Below, in pieces: positions 31,117 through 42,802 of a stretch of DNA of 64,000 nucleotides. The stretch's first letter is position 1. Each line of letters opens with the position of its first letter. Both the position numbers and the translations under genes were made by a program. Below the pieces are notes generated by a model. It had not been told where the DNA came from. It did no database searches and worked only from the letters and a program-made list of their open reading frames with translations. Origin of the DNA: Apostichopus japonicus (lineage: Eukaryota > Echinodermata > Holothuroidea > Aspidochirotida > Stichopodidae); NCBI RefSeq assembly GCF_037975245.1, contig NC_092570.1, positions 15,063,501-15,127,500 of the forward strand, read 5' to 3'.

Positions 31117-31460
31117 TCATTGTACTGTGGTGTGTCTTATTTTTCTCGATAATTTCTGTTGTATTATTATATATCCAGTACTTTCCAACGGTTGCGTTTA
31201 CATTATGGTGTCAGCGGTGGGATTCGAGTCCACGCCATCGATATGACTGCCTCAAATCACCATTAACATATTTTTCGTACTAAAAATCATTACACCGTGT
31301 TGGTGCCTTTACTGTACTCGATAATTTCCATTGTATTTATTATATATCTCTCCAGTACATTCCAACGGTTGCTTTTACATTATGGTGTCAGAGATGGGAT
31401 TCGACTCCACGCCATCGAAATGACTCGTGCCTCAAATCACCAATTGTATTTACCAGGGTA
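31117..31460 (+). repeat. two ~170-bp direct repeats
   Basis: Both units carry CAACGGTTGCGTTTACATTA-like and TGGTGTCAG..TGGGATTCGA and CCACGCCATCG segments and end in CTCAAATCACC. GGGATTCGAGTCC resembles a tRNA B box, so a SINE origin is possible, but no A box is clear. Confidence 0.75.
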
Positions 31461-31789
31461 CTAACAATTCCCTGGTTTTAAATACAGCGACGTCGACAGC
31501 AGGGCCCGACCCCGTGGTCAGCCCCCCCCCCCAGTCCCCACCTCGCCTACACACAGATACTCTAATAGGCTTTATATTTCTTTTAGTACACCATGGTACT
31601 TAAAATACATTGTCTTTATCTCATATTTCCCCGGGCGCGCTAATTGATCTCGGAAACCGTTACTGTGACCAGTTTTATGATTTTAATGTATTCCGTTCTC
31701 GTCAGGCTTATTTCATATATATCGTTGGAAAATCTACCAGTATAGGGTTGTTAATGTATAGGCTAAATCAAGGTCGGACTGGGCCGCAC

Positions 31790-31890
31790 ATCGCTATGTG
31801 CTCAGTGATGTCATCGACGAGCTGTGGGCTTGAAACAAACGGCGCATTTGGTACCCCGGATAAAACTAGCATCTTCTGCGACTACGATAT
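31790..31890 (+). repeat. dispersed repeat copy, related to 34010-34115
   Basis: CTTGAAAC..ACGGCGCATTTGGT and CGGATAAAACTAGCA then CTTCTGCGAC correspond to the second copy near 34053-34112. The family is not identified; GGTCGGACTGGG at its start is common in invertebrate transposons. Confidence 0.45.
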
Positions 31891-34009
31891 GGTGGCGTCT
31901 TCAGTGCCTCAGACCCAACGGCGCATGGTTCCAAGCTGTTAAACCGACAGGCTTAATCCCCCACCCCCTACCACCCATTTATGACCAAATGTTGATACTT
32001 GGTTTAACAAAATGGTAAGATGTAACGCATTTTTCAGCGTATATTTACACATCTCTGATGAAATTGAAGAACTTACAATATTAAATTTGTACTTCTGTTT
32101 AGGGAGATAAAGACGAGTCATCTGTGGGGGGGGGGGGGCGGGGGTGAGGAGGGAGGGGTGGGGACGTGTATACGTTTAAAATAGAAAGCAGCTGCTTTTG
32201 AGTTTATTGCACAGTGATCATACGCTTTCTGCTTATTTGATTTACATTATGATTGATAGAAATGCGAAACTATATTGGATTTCATCTAATTTTCAGATGG
32301 AGTGAAATTGTCAATTTTGTTTTGTTCCCATAAAGTACCCAAACAGACATAAATCACCATGTCCAATATCTCGGGGAAACTCATAATTCTAACAGGTTAT
32401 TAATTATTGCTATATCGGTCGCATAGATTTTGCAATCTGATACAGTTAAAAGCAAGTTATTTTCATTCAACGTGATTAATGGTGTAAGGTATAGGTCGAC
32501 GGCCATCTTCATTTGAAGTATGGACGAATGAAATTTGTAATAAAAAGGATGTCTCTTCTATTTATAAAAGGAATTCTCTGTTACACAAACACCCGAATTG
32601 TTTGGTTTATATTTCACAAAATATTGTCTTCAAAGTTATGGCCCAAAGTAGTTAAAAAAATTCAACCTACTTTTTTCATATTTTATTATTCGGTGCAAAA
32701 CATACGCATATATAATGTGTTTGTTTATATAATTTTGGTATTTCGATAGCACGTAAATAACAACTGTCAAATTAACTGGTAGGAACAGGGCTGAAGGAAG
32801 ATGGCTGATGTCTTTTTTATCATCTTCTTCTTTCATTTACACAAAAATATTAATAAATTTCATTGCAGCGAGTTTTGATTTTTTGGAAATATCATCGGTG
32901 CATTGTTTCAACATTAACTAAAATATTAATCTTGAATCTGAAAAGGTTTATAATTTGTTTTCGATTCGCATAAAATAGTTTGCAGTTTCTTCGAAAATGA
33001 AATGATGATTAATTTACCTCCATCCCGCATGCATATCAATTTGAAATGAGCCTAGTAAAGAAAAATAGTAATAAAATATAAAAATAAATATAAACTTGGA
33101 TGAAATATAAACTGATGAAATATAAACTGATGAACTTGGAAGTATAAAAGAAAAAACAAAAGATTTTTCTTAATTTTAATTTAACTCACCAAATTTCTCT
33201 TAAACGGCTCCTATTGACATTCTAACAAAAATAGAAATGATATCACAATAAGTTTTGTGTCTTACTATCTTGTCTAAAGTTTTGGTGTGTAACTTTTTTT
33301 TTTTTTCTCTCATGAGAATATGTAAGAGTTGGTCGTTCCAGGAATAAATAAGCCTGGGGTCAATTTTAAGAATGAGTTTGTTTACGGCTTAGCGTTAAAT
33401 GATCAACAAAACCAAAACGCCATGATCTTTTTCAGACTATTTTGAGTGACAAGATCGATATATGCGTTCCTTTGCGAGAGAAGTTGATTTTTTTTCTTTC
33501 TTTTATTTTTAACGCTATCTCTCTCTCAGAAAAAAAGCCCTATGGGGCGGAAAGGGGCCTCGACTCTGACTATGTCTGCAATAAGGCAGGGTGTCAATAT
33601 CGATATTTAGTGCTAATCTATAGGACCGTCTGAGGAATGTAGGGCACAGGAAGAACCCTATATAAATATATCTGTGCCGAGGTTCTTAACTCCATAATTG
33701 AGGGCTCCCTTCTTAGGATTTGAATGGTGTTATGAAGTTTTGAAGAGCACCGGGGGGGGGGGGGAGGGCGGGGCGATGGGGGTCTCCCACTCTTCCCTGT
33801 TTACTTTGCTAAAAAGGTCCCCATCTCTTGATTCTGCGGGATTCCAAATTTTGGATTCCTGGTTTGACCTTTTTTTTAATCTTTTGATGGATTTCATTGT
33901 TTCCTTTACAAACTTGCCAAAGTTTAGGATTATTTTTTTCCTCTGCATATTTGAGGATTAATACAGCAATTTGCATTTTGGTATTAACCGCAATGTCAAG
34001 AGTGTGCTG

Positions 34010-34115
34010 GGTCTCAAATTGCTACCGACTCAGATCTCCAACCGACTGCGCTGGAACCTTGAAACTAGCGGCGCGTTTGGTGACTCTCGGATGAAACTAG
34101 CACTTTTCGCGACCA
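34010..34115 (+). repeat. dispersed repeat copy, related to 31790-31890
   Basis: CTTGAAACTAGCGGCGCGTT, GGATGAAACTAGCAC and TTTTCGCGAC match the other copy with a few substitutions. Confidence 0.45.
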
Positions 34116-34146
34116 AGAGGAAATTCCCCATTATATTGGGAATATA

Positions 34147-34179
34147 ATTCCCCGCACCCTAATATTGGGTGCGGGGAAT
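34147..34179. repeat. perfect 13-bp inverted repeat with TAATATT loop
   Basis: ATTCCCCGCACCC and GGGTGCGGGGAAT flank TAATATT. A poly(G) run follows. Confidence 0.95.
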
Positions 34180-35184
34180 GGGGGGGGGGGGGTGCAAGGC
34201 CGGCGTTCGGCGGGGGGGGGGAGGGAGTTTCGGCGTCTTGGATCAAGCGACGCACATTTTCTAAACCGGCATCATATTCTGACAAACTCACAAATTGAAG
34301 CTTTATAGATGGGGAGTCAAAGTTGTAATTGTATAATCCGTGGATTAGTTCATCGAACGGATGACGCCACCAGAGCCATAATCCACAATTCCCGATTACT
34401 CATAGTTAGAACACTAAATCTCACATAGGTCTTTTATTTACGTGAATGATGTGCAACTGCACGCAGACATATAGGTTTAAGTACGACGCATGGACTTGTA
34501 TGTGTCTATATATCTCGCATAGCAGTTCTTAGTCAAATTATTTCGCACCAGAAGGCATCCATCCCATCCTTTTGGGTTTTTCTTCTTCTAAAGACTACTT
34601 TAATTGATTCCTGCATAGGATAAGAAAATGGAGTAGCTATGAATGAAAACTTCCGTTTCATATGGTAACGTTCCAATTATACAACATAACTATATATTTT
34701 TGGATATTATTTAAACTTCTTCGTAGGTTTCTCGATTTGCTTCAGTTCATCATTTCATACCATAAAAACGTCGTATAACGTAATTATTGTCATATAATAT
34801 CTTATCTACCCTAAGGGGTTTTCACTTTTCTTAATGAGATGGCAATTTTTAATAAAATTATATGCATATTGTTAAGACACAATTAACACAGAAAGTCAAA
34901 TGACGTAAAATAAGTATCACTATTTTCTCTCTCTCTTAATCTCTCCTGCTGATTTATCGAGGGTTTAAGCTGAACCCCCCCCCCCCCCAAAAAAAAAGAG
35001 TAAAATTTCTTATCGAAGATGTCGACTTTTTTTTTGTAATTTAAACGTAACTTGTTTCTGCTCACGCAAGACTTGAACACGACTTGTACTTATATTGTTT
35101 CGTGTTTGTACTCGGATTCTAGCATACTCCATTGTTATCGTTTTCGTCCTCATTGATTTCATATCAACGGAGTCGACTTAACCT

Positions 35185-35280
35185 AACCCCAGTCCCAGCA
35201 AAGTCCGAGTCCGGAAGGCATCGAGTCCAAGCCAAGTTCGAGTCCACTATGGGTCCCAGTTCGAGCCAAGTCCGAGTACG
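35185..35280 (+). repeat. degenerate CGAGTCCAAGC-type tandem repeat
   Basis: Short units such as AAGTCCGAGTCC, GAGTCCAAGCCAAGTTCGAG and AGTTCGAGCCAAGTCCGAG recur; the plus-strand ORF here is low-complexity. Confidence 0.6.
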
Positions 35281-35293
35281 GCTGCATTATTCA

Positions 35294-35381
35294 GCCTCTC
35301 GGGTAAACCGGGTATTATGGGAGATCTCGTGTAAACCGGGTTGTATGCTCCCATAATACCCGATCGATTTACACGAGAGGC
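35294..35381. repeat. foldback palindrome, ~30-bp arms
   Basis: GCCTCTCGGGTAAACCGGG plus TATTATGGGAG is mirrored by CTCCCATAATA plus CCCGATCGATTTACACGAG and AGGC with few mismatches. The spacer repeats part of the arm (CTCGTGTAAACCGGG). Confidence 0.85.
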
Positions 35382-35989
35382 GGGCGGGAGGGGAGGAGCT
35401 TACCATAGCAACCTATAGTTGAGACCCGTATACTTGACTTTTAAGTGGAATCAAATTGACTGTTGTACTTGTAATAGATTAAAAATCCTAATCACACAAT
35501 CATAGCCGGTTCATATCGCCACATTATCAACGTAATGCTGGTGAACTCGGACTGGCACTTGGAGCATTTGTTTTGTTGCAATATACAGTATATAGATTAA
35601 TTGCAAGATTAAGTACATTTGTACTCGCGTTTACTAGGACTCGAAAACATACCAAGGAAATTCGTATTGTACCCGCACTTTACCCATGATGTTGTATTCG
35701 GACTACAGTTAAGACAGTTAAGTGAATTCTACTGTTATCTGCAATTCCCTCCAAACAGGCCTATACGCTAGAAATTATGTTATACGAGTCATTGTGAAGC
35801 CTTCAATAAGCAGTTTACTTCCACCCTCAAGGCGTTTTCTTTTCCCTCATTGAGAAATTAAGTTTGTCTGAATTTAACTCTCTGCAGTCTCTGCAGATAA
35901 TTTCAAGTCACTCTATATGAACTGTAGGAAAGAATGCAATATGTACGGAGAGTTTGAGCAATTTTTGGTTTAATATTCGGGGAAAGATC

Positions 35990-36070
35990 TGCTGGCATTG
36001 GGCTCGGAAACTAATATGTAATAAACAATTAAAATATAAAAAACGTTTACTTTACAAACTTGCAGTGAGC
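35990..36070 (+). repeat. direct repeat, first copy (with 36388-36468)
   Basis: GGCATTGGGCTCGGAAACTA and CTTTACAAACTTGCAGTGAG are repeated almost identically downstream, each copy followed by a TA microsatellite. Confidence 0.9.
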
Positions 36071-36073
36071 CTA

Positions 36074-36243
<170 letters not shown>

Positions 36244-36344
36244 AATAACGGAAAAACTGTTAAACAACTATGCTGCATTTAGAGAAAGGCTGGATCTCGA
36301 GTGAGATACAATAATTGAATTAGGTAGGTGATTGGAAGTAAAAC

Positions 36345-36387
36345 AGCCAATGTTTGGTTTTTGCAGAGCTTAAACCAAACATTGGCT
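36345..36387. repeat. perfect 16-bp inverted repeat, 11-bp loop
   Basis: AGCCAATGTTTGGTTT and AAACCAAACATTGGCT. The right arm runs straight into the second direct-repeat copy. Confidence 0.95.
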
Positions 36388-36469
36388 GGCATTGGGCTCG
36401 GAAACTAATATGTAATAAAAAATTAAAATATAAAAAAAACGTTTACTTTACAAACTTGCAGTGAGCCTG

Positions 36470-36500
<31 letters not shown>
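36388..36500 (+). repeat. direct repeat, second copy, plus (TA)n
   Basis: Matches 35990-36070 with an A-tract length change, then a short TA run at 36472-36500. Confidence 0.88.
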
Positions 36501-36504
<4 letters not shown>

Positions 36505-38183
36505 ATTTTTCTGTTTTGGTAAATTTTCAGTTTCGTCGTGACTCGTTTCCGATGGCTATCACGATGATATACATGTTTCAGTATCAATTTTTACAAAGAC
36601 ATAACATTCTTATTATGTTTCGTATAACATCTAATCATTGACTATACTAACTATACTATTTTAATATAAAGTTAACTGTTAAGAAGCCTAGTCTCTTCAT
36701 ATAATCTTTCCTAATAATAAATTTCACTTTATTGTTTGACCTTCTCTCCATGTTCAATAGATGACGTATATTAGCTGTTAGCTGATGTTTATCGTATACA
36801 ATCTTGTCTACAGGGCTTCCGTGGAAAAAAAACAAAATCAAAATATCATGTAATATTTTGGCATGTACAGTTGTAAAGATATAAGCCCCTTGGCGATAAG
36901 GAATAATTCTTTATATTTATATTGAAGTATTTAATAATTGATTTCATGTCTCTTGATAATGCTTGATATTCAAAAATGATAACAATTTTAGAAAGTGTCA
37001 GTGAACAGGAGAGTTTGGTGACAGGGAAGTTTTGTTTCATTCGGGGTCAACAACTTATACTACATATAAGTGTTTGGGGTATAGGGTTTGGGGTGGAGGT
37101 GGGGTGGGGGTTGGGTGGCGTGTGGTGGTGGTTGGGGGGGGGGGTAATCAACTGACGTCTGCGACAGAAAGAAGGCACTATTGCAACATACTATGACGTA
37201 CTATGTTTGCTCGATTGCGCCGTACTGCCTAACTAACAGCTAATACACTAAAACATGGGTAAAATGAAATGAAATGTTTTCCAACCGTGTTCTAAATGAC
37301 CGTTTCACATAGATATATACGTGAGGTAAGGGGGGGGGGGGGAATGACCAGGGAGGAGAGGGTGTTTTTATTTTTTTAGCTATTGCAAACAGTTTATGAA
37401 CCACTGCTCCTAATGTAACCGAATGTGACGGCAAAGAGAATTATATTCTTTTTTTGTGCAGATTCGTTGTGCGTTTGTTCTCTTTTCAATTGCGTTAATC
37501 TAATTACATAATTAATTGAGATATTAAGTCTAAATAAATTCAGATCCTGACTCTTGACTCGCCTGCATGGGTTAGAAATGCTTGAAATGATTCTTCTGGT
37601 GACTGGAGTTGATTGTTTGGCAAAATTGCAGAAAACGTTCGTAAATCTTTGTGGCAAAAACCACATCTTCGTAGCAATTTTTTGCATCGCGAAATTTTGA
37701 AGTTAGTGATATTTATGTGGAGCAGAATGAATGATGCTATCAGGACATTTCATCTATAATGTCTTAGGTTTTCTTTATAATTTGTCAATCATTAACCAAA
37801 GAGGGTTAAGAATATTTCTACAAATTATGAAATTCTAAGTCCAGAGAACTCACTACTGTGATCATACATCCTGGGTTATAGTGGAAGGTTAATTCAACCA
37901 CTCAAAAATCGGTTACTTTCAATCAACCATATATCTAGTTAGGGGCCCAAAAAATTGCGATGGGTTTTTCTTCCTTGTCCACCAGCAGTGTAGAATATTT
38001 TCCTCTATATACAATATAACTTTCACATTGTTTGGTCACCCAAGAAAATCCATTTAAATCAGTAAGACCGATCGATTATGGACAGCATTTTTCGTATAAC
38101 CTACCGTATAATATGCTTTCTATTTATAATCACCAATACCAACACTGATTTGAACAACTGGACATATATACAAATAATAAAGA

Positions 38184-38459
38184 CAGTGGCGGAGCTAGGG
38201 GTATTGGTCAGGGGGGGGGGGGGGCGAGAATGTCTGTAATTTGCAGATAAACGAAGAATAAGTAGGTGTCATCGTCATTTTTTTCAGAAAATTACACCAA
38301 CAAAATGTGACAAATATCAATAGGTATTTGAGAGCGCAATAAAAAAAAGTCAATAATCGCGAATAAGTAAAAAGTGCTAATAAGGGAGCCAGTAGTCCAT
38401 TTGAGCCCGTCGGGGGGGGGGGGCATCCGCCCCCTGACTGTATGAACGCTCCGCCACTG
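38184..38459. mobile_element. hAT-like MITE, 276 bp, with 8-bp target-site duplication
   Basis: Terminal inverted repeats are CAGTGGCGGAGC (left) and GCTCCGCCACTG (right). The flanks are identical 8-bp duplications AATAAAGA at 38176-38183 and 38460-38467. CAG.. termini and an 8-bp duplication are hAT hallmarks. Poly(G) tracts lie inside both ends. There is no transposase, so movement would need a partner element. Confidence 0.9.
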
Positions 38460-39670
38460 AATAAAGATTGGACTTTTCGGTTCAAGGTAACGGTTTATCG
38501 ATCACTATACCTCATAATGAGTCTATATGAACACATGGCTTTGTTTTCTAAATTAGCTCTACAGTATGCGACAACAAAGATCTAATAAATCCATTACAAT
38601 ATCCTTTTATTTCATTTCCTGTACTCAGTCTCAACAAAGGAAACATATGCTGATCACAATACACTATAACATTGACTTGATAAACTGGTGTCTAATGGTG
38701 TCTATGTTTAAACTATTTTGTAAACATTGAAAAGTAAAAACGCGAATTGTTTATGTCAGCCAGTAAATTAGCTTAATTCACGTTTGATTGCATTTTCCAT
38801 CCCCAATTGAACCTAGTCACCTTTTGTTCCCAACAAAGAACGTATACCAAGAGGTCAAATGGAGTTGAAAACTTAAGCTTTACCGGTTGTAAATATGAGG
38901 TAATTAAAGCCGACTATACATATAACTGTTTCGTAAGTAAGTACAGCTATATATAGCTATTTTGAGGCAACAAATTTACCCTCAAATATATTTTAACATT
39001 TGCCGAAAGTTCGGACTTTAAAAGTTCAATTTTTCCTTTCACATAGGTGGAGAAAGCAAATAACCTATCCTTGTAGGACCTCATTGAATTCTGCACAACT
39101 TTAAAGATATATATATATATATATATTCCGGGGGAAATATATATTATTGCAAGAAAAAGCTGCTGCAAATTTTCTGAAACAGAAGGTGATAGCCACAGTT
39201 TGAAAGAATATATATTTTTTGGCATGGATATGAATATTGAACGTGTGAGTCAAATTTTATAAAGGTTTCTGACAACAGCGCAGAGTGAGTGACGTCATCA
39301 CATGGAAATGTCTTTGTTTTGAATTCTACAAAATATGTTACGAAAATCTCAAGCACGAGACATCGCGTCAAAAGTATTACATTCCGGAAAGAAGATTACC
39401 TGTCAAATTGCAACATTCTAATAGTAAAGTAAAGTGATGTCATGATGACGTCACACCTCATCTCTACTGTGATATTCTGAGAGTATGGCCTACTATACCA
39501 TAGATCTGTTTAGTCAAACGTATACCATACCTTCAAGCAACCATCTTAATATTGTGTGAATGTTACCCACAATATATCGAGACGGAAGTTTTTCAGATAG
39601 AACGTCGACTACACATTTTTTTTTTATTTCTATAGTTTCAATGTGTCAGATTATGTTGCCACGGGAATAA

Positions 39671-39838
39671 GGGGTTAATCAACGGTCTAGCGTGCGTTAC
39701 TCACAGGATTAATGCACGATCGGGGGATAATGCAAGCGATGCACGAGGGCGGAGCCCGAGTGCATCCAGCGATAGCATTAACACCCGGAGTGCATTAATC
39801 ATGTGAGTAACGCACGCTATAGACCGTTGATTAACCCC
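39671..39838. repeat. large nested palindrome (foldback element), 168 bp
   Basis: The outer arms start GGGGTTAATCAACGGTCT and end AGACCGTTGATTAACCCC. They continue inward through GCGTGCGTTACTCACAGGAT versus ATCATGTGAGTAACGCACGC. The centre carries TAATGC..GATGCAC and GTGCATC..GCATTA, so nearly the whole element can fold on itself. Confidence 0.93.
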
Positions 39839-39922
39839 GTTCATTCATACACTACCATTTGTGTGGGGGAAAAATCATAAAACAAAACATTTTTGGTTAC
39901 ATATAACCAAAGATTTATTAAA

Positions 39923-39972
39923 GTGATGCCCCGTAATTTTACCGTGCGTTACTCACAGGATTAACCACGGTC
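39923..39972 (+). repeat. partial copy of the 39671 palindrome arm
   Basis: CGTGCGTTACTCACAGGATT is repeated exactly, with ACCACGG where the large element has its next segment. Confidence 0.75.
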
Positions 39973-40009
39973 AGCTGACCTGAATGGACCAATAGGATTT
40001 AGGAATCTT

Positions 40010-42740
40010 TACTAAGTATGAATGAACATCCCTTTAATGTTTTCAGATGTTTAATGTTTGAACCGCTCGCTTCCCTAACATTCAAAGACGTCCTTCAGAA
40101 ATGTATCATATTACAAGCAAAATTTCAAGAAAATTTATACAACACTTTGAAAACAAAATCATAGTCGATTATTGATTTCTTTCGTTTTTTTTTCACCAAG
40201 AGATTACGGAAACACCAAGGTATCATATGTTATGCAACTGTATTTTTGACGATCAATTTCCCCGAAAGCATCCTCTGAAATATAATCCTTCAAAATTTCA
40301 TATTTATTTTTTGTTTCATGTAAGTAAAATTGATTTTTTCCCCTTGGTATATTCTTAAGCAAAAGTACAGTAACATGCATGCAGATCTATATTTTTGTTA
40401 TTTTTTTTTGTCTCTCCTAGTTATACCCTACATTTGGGCATCATGGGTCACTCATAAGAGTAGGAAGGGGTTGGGGGGGGGGGAAGGGGTGTAACTAGAG
40501 AATTTGAAAAGAATTAAATAAAAGTTCCAAATGAATGACATTCTTATACATATTCAAACATTATTGACATTTTTGTCTGATAGTTAGATACCTGATTTTC
40601 AATGTGGGGGTCGTTGCCCTTTTTCGTTGGGTCGCCAAAACTGTTTGTATAGGGTCGTCCAAAAACTTCGGAAGCAAAAGGAAATTGCCGATAAATGTGG
40701 TAAGAATGTCGAGGAATTTTGATAATAAATTACATCTTCAAAAGATGTAACATGAAACATCTTTGTATTACATTTGCTTAGTAAGCACCCTTAATCATAA
40801 AATCCTTCAGCATAATCTTGTAAAATATAGCACATTATTTTGCAACCAAGCACTATGAATAATATTTTTACTAAATAATCTCAAAAAATGGGACAAACTA
40901 TCTTCTCCCCAGGCCAAAATATCCGCCTCTGGAGCCCGGGGGTTGCCATGATGATGAGGGTGAAATCAGGTACTTTAAAGCCACATCATTTAGCTGCTGT
41001 AACAGTCATCTGCCTTGTTGTATTCAGTTATGGCGCCACCATTTATTACAGCATACTCCAATATACCGTTCTTCAACGTCCGTACATAGTGCAAAAGTTC
41101 TACTTTAGTTACTGTTACAATATTAGTTGTGATCGCATGATTAGCTGCCATCTTACCCTAATTACTGCGATGTTGGCTGTGTGTTGTGTTACATTCGTGT
41201 ATAAAACTACGAGTTAACACTGGATAATGTCAATCGGCTTAACTACCAGACTCCATGACACACTGGTTTCATTTTGTAATATTTTGTGATACACTATAAC
41301 TTGTTACCCGATCGAGGTATTCCACCATTGTCTGCCATAACAATAGCATATACCCTTCATATTCGAGGGTCACCGAGCTGTGCCTGAAGGCTAAACAAAG
41401 GACCGACACCCTTGAACAATAAAAATTCTATTTTAGGTCTTTACAGGCACTGTTTTTTCTTTCATCCTCAAAGATCTTTTGAAGTGACTTCTATTCAATG
41501 CTTACACGTTGAATAGCATTGTTTGTTATTTTAAGTAGCTGCCTTTATAGCAGTGACAGGCGAGGAAAACAGAATAACACAGTTACTTTGCCAACCGGAT
41601 TGGAAAAGTAGTGTGTTTTTCACATTAGACCTTCAGTATGTATGTATGTATATTTGTTTGTATGTAGGTCTATATGTATCCACTTATAGAGAACATAGGT
41701 TACCAGTTTCAAATGTATGCTATCGAGTTCTAAACACCAAGCCGGTAAATAGACCTATATAGGTTACATCGGCGTTTCGTCCCTCAGTTGCTCGGACATT
41801 CCATACGCAGCTTGTTGCCCAAGGTCGCTAGATGGAAGGAACTGATACTGTTTTCCTGTTTCTAATAATGACTTTGGTATGTCTTATTATTCCTACAGCT
41901 TGTACTTGAATCAATCTTCAACGGCGGACTGCTTGGCGAGGAGTTGTGATTAACAGAAAACAAAGCAAGCAAGCAAGCAAGGAAATAAAATAAAAGAAAA
42001 CAGCACGTTGGCCGGGCTGCGACGAGATTGCATTGCTGTTTTACCTGCCTATGAAAGTCAGAATAATTAGCACGCCCGTGATGGTATATCCGTTGCGTCA
42101 TTCTACATTGTAGCTTACCGTTGACTTTGTAGGCAACGAGTCGCGTCAGTTCGTCACAATAGTTTATTATATACACAGACACGGGTGCAGCCAAAGTTAA
42201 AATATTGCACAAGAGTGTAAACACAGTCAGTTCATATAACAATCGAAATGTGTGTAAGTCGTGAACAATACAGCAACATCGTTTTAACTTTCAAGCAGCG
42301 ACTTATACTAGTTAACTTTTTGTTTGAAGAGAGCCTGCTATCATATATACCTGCTGTGAATTTTCTCTCAGCGGAAGAATGATCTTTGTAATTCGAAATC
42401 TGTTGTTTAACTTCTGTACGGTCTATTTTAGTGAGCGCTGTGTTGTTTATTAATTCTATATACACAACCAGCGATAGCAGAAGGAAGTTGGAAATATGCA
42501 CCAGCGTGCAGTTGTGACTAAGTGCAGTGTGATGAAGGTGAACTGAAGAGAATAAATCGAGTTGAAAATAAGTGATGTGTTGCTATTATTGCAGAACGAG
42601 CAATGTTTAGAGGATATTTTATTTCACTTTCGGTTGAGTAAAGTATGGAGCTATTTTGGGGATACAAACTAATTAAAGCGATATCTATATACAAGGATCT
42701 TTTGTGAGTATTTTGAAAACATTCTTGTACTGTTGAAAAT
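40010..42740. other. no gene assigned; GC-richer patch near 42000-42150
   Basis: Two ORFs (40888-41217 plus, 41862-42242 minus) are hydrophobic but match nothing I know. CpG dinucleotides are denser at about 42000-42150, which might mark a promoter for the candidate exon at 42743. Confidence 0.3.
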
Positions 42741-42742
42741 AG

Positions 42743-42802
42743 ATGCAAAAACAAACAATCAACGTTTTGTTATGGATTCTTATCTCGATTGGAACCCTTA
42801 AG
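42743..42802 (+). CDS. candidate first coding exon with signal peptide (unknown gene)
   Basis: ATG followed by 20 codons with a hydrophobic core (INVLLWILISIGTL) ends in phase 0 at CTTAAG|GTAAGTTT, a strong donor. This resembles the signal-peptide exon of a secreted or membrane protein. The Kozak context is weak (T at -3). I could not find a matching downstream exon, so it may be chance. Confidence 0.2.

Noticed and set aside
40888-41217. 109-codon hydrophobic ORF as a possible membrane protein.
   Set aside because: No known motif, no conserved layout, and no splice or promoter support; AT-rich DNA often gives such ORFs.
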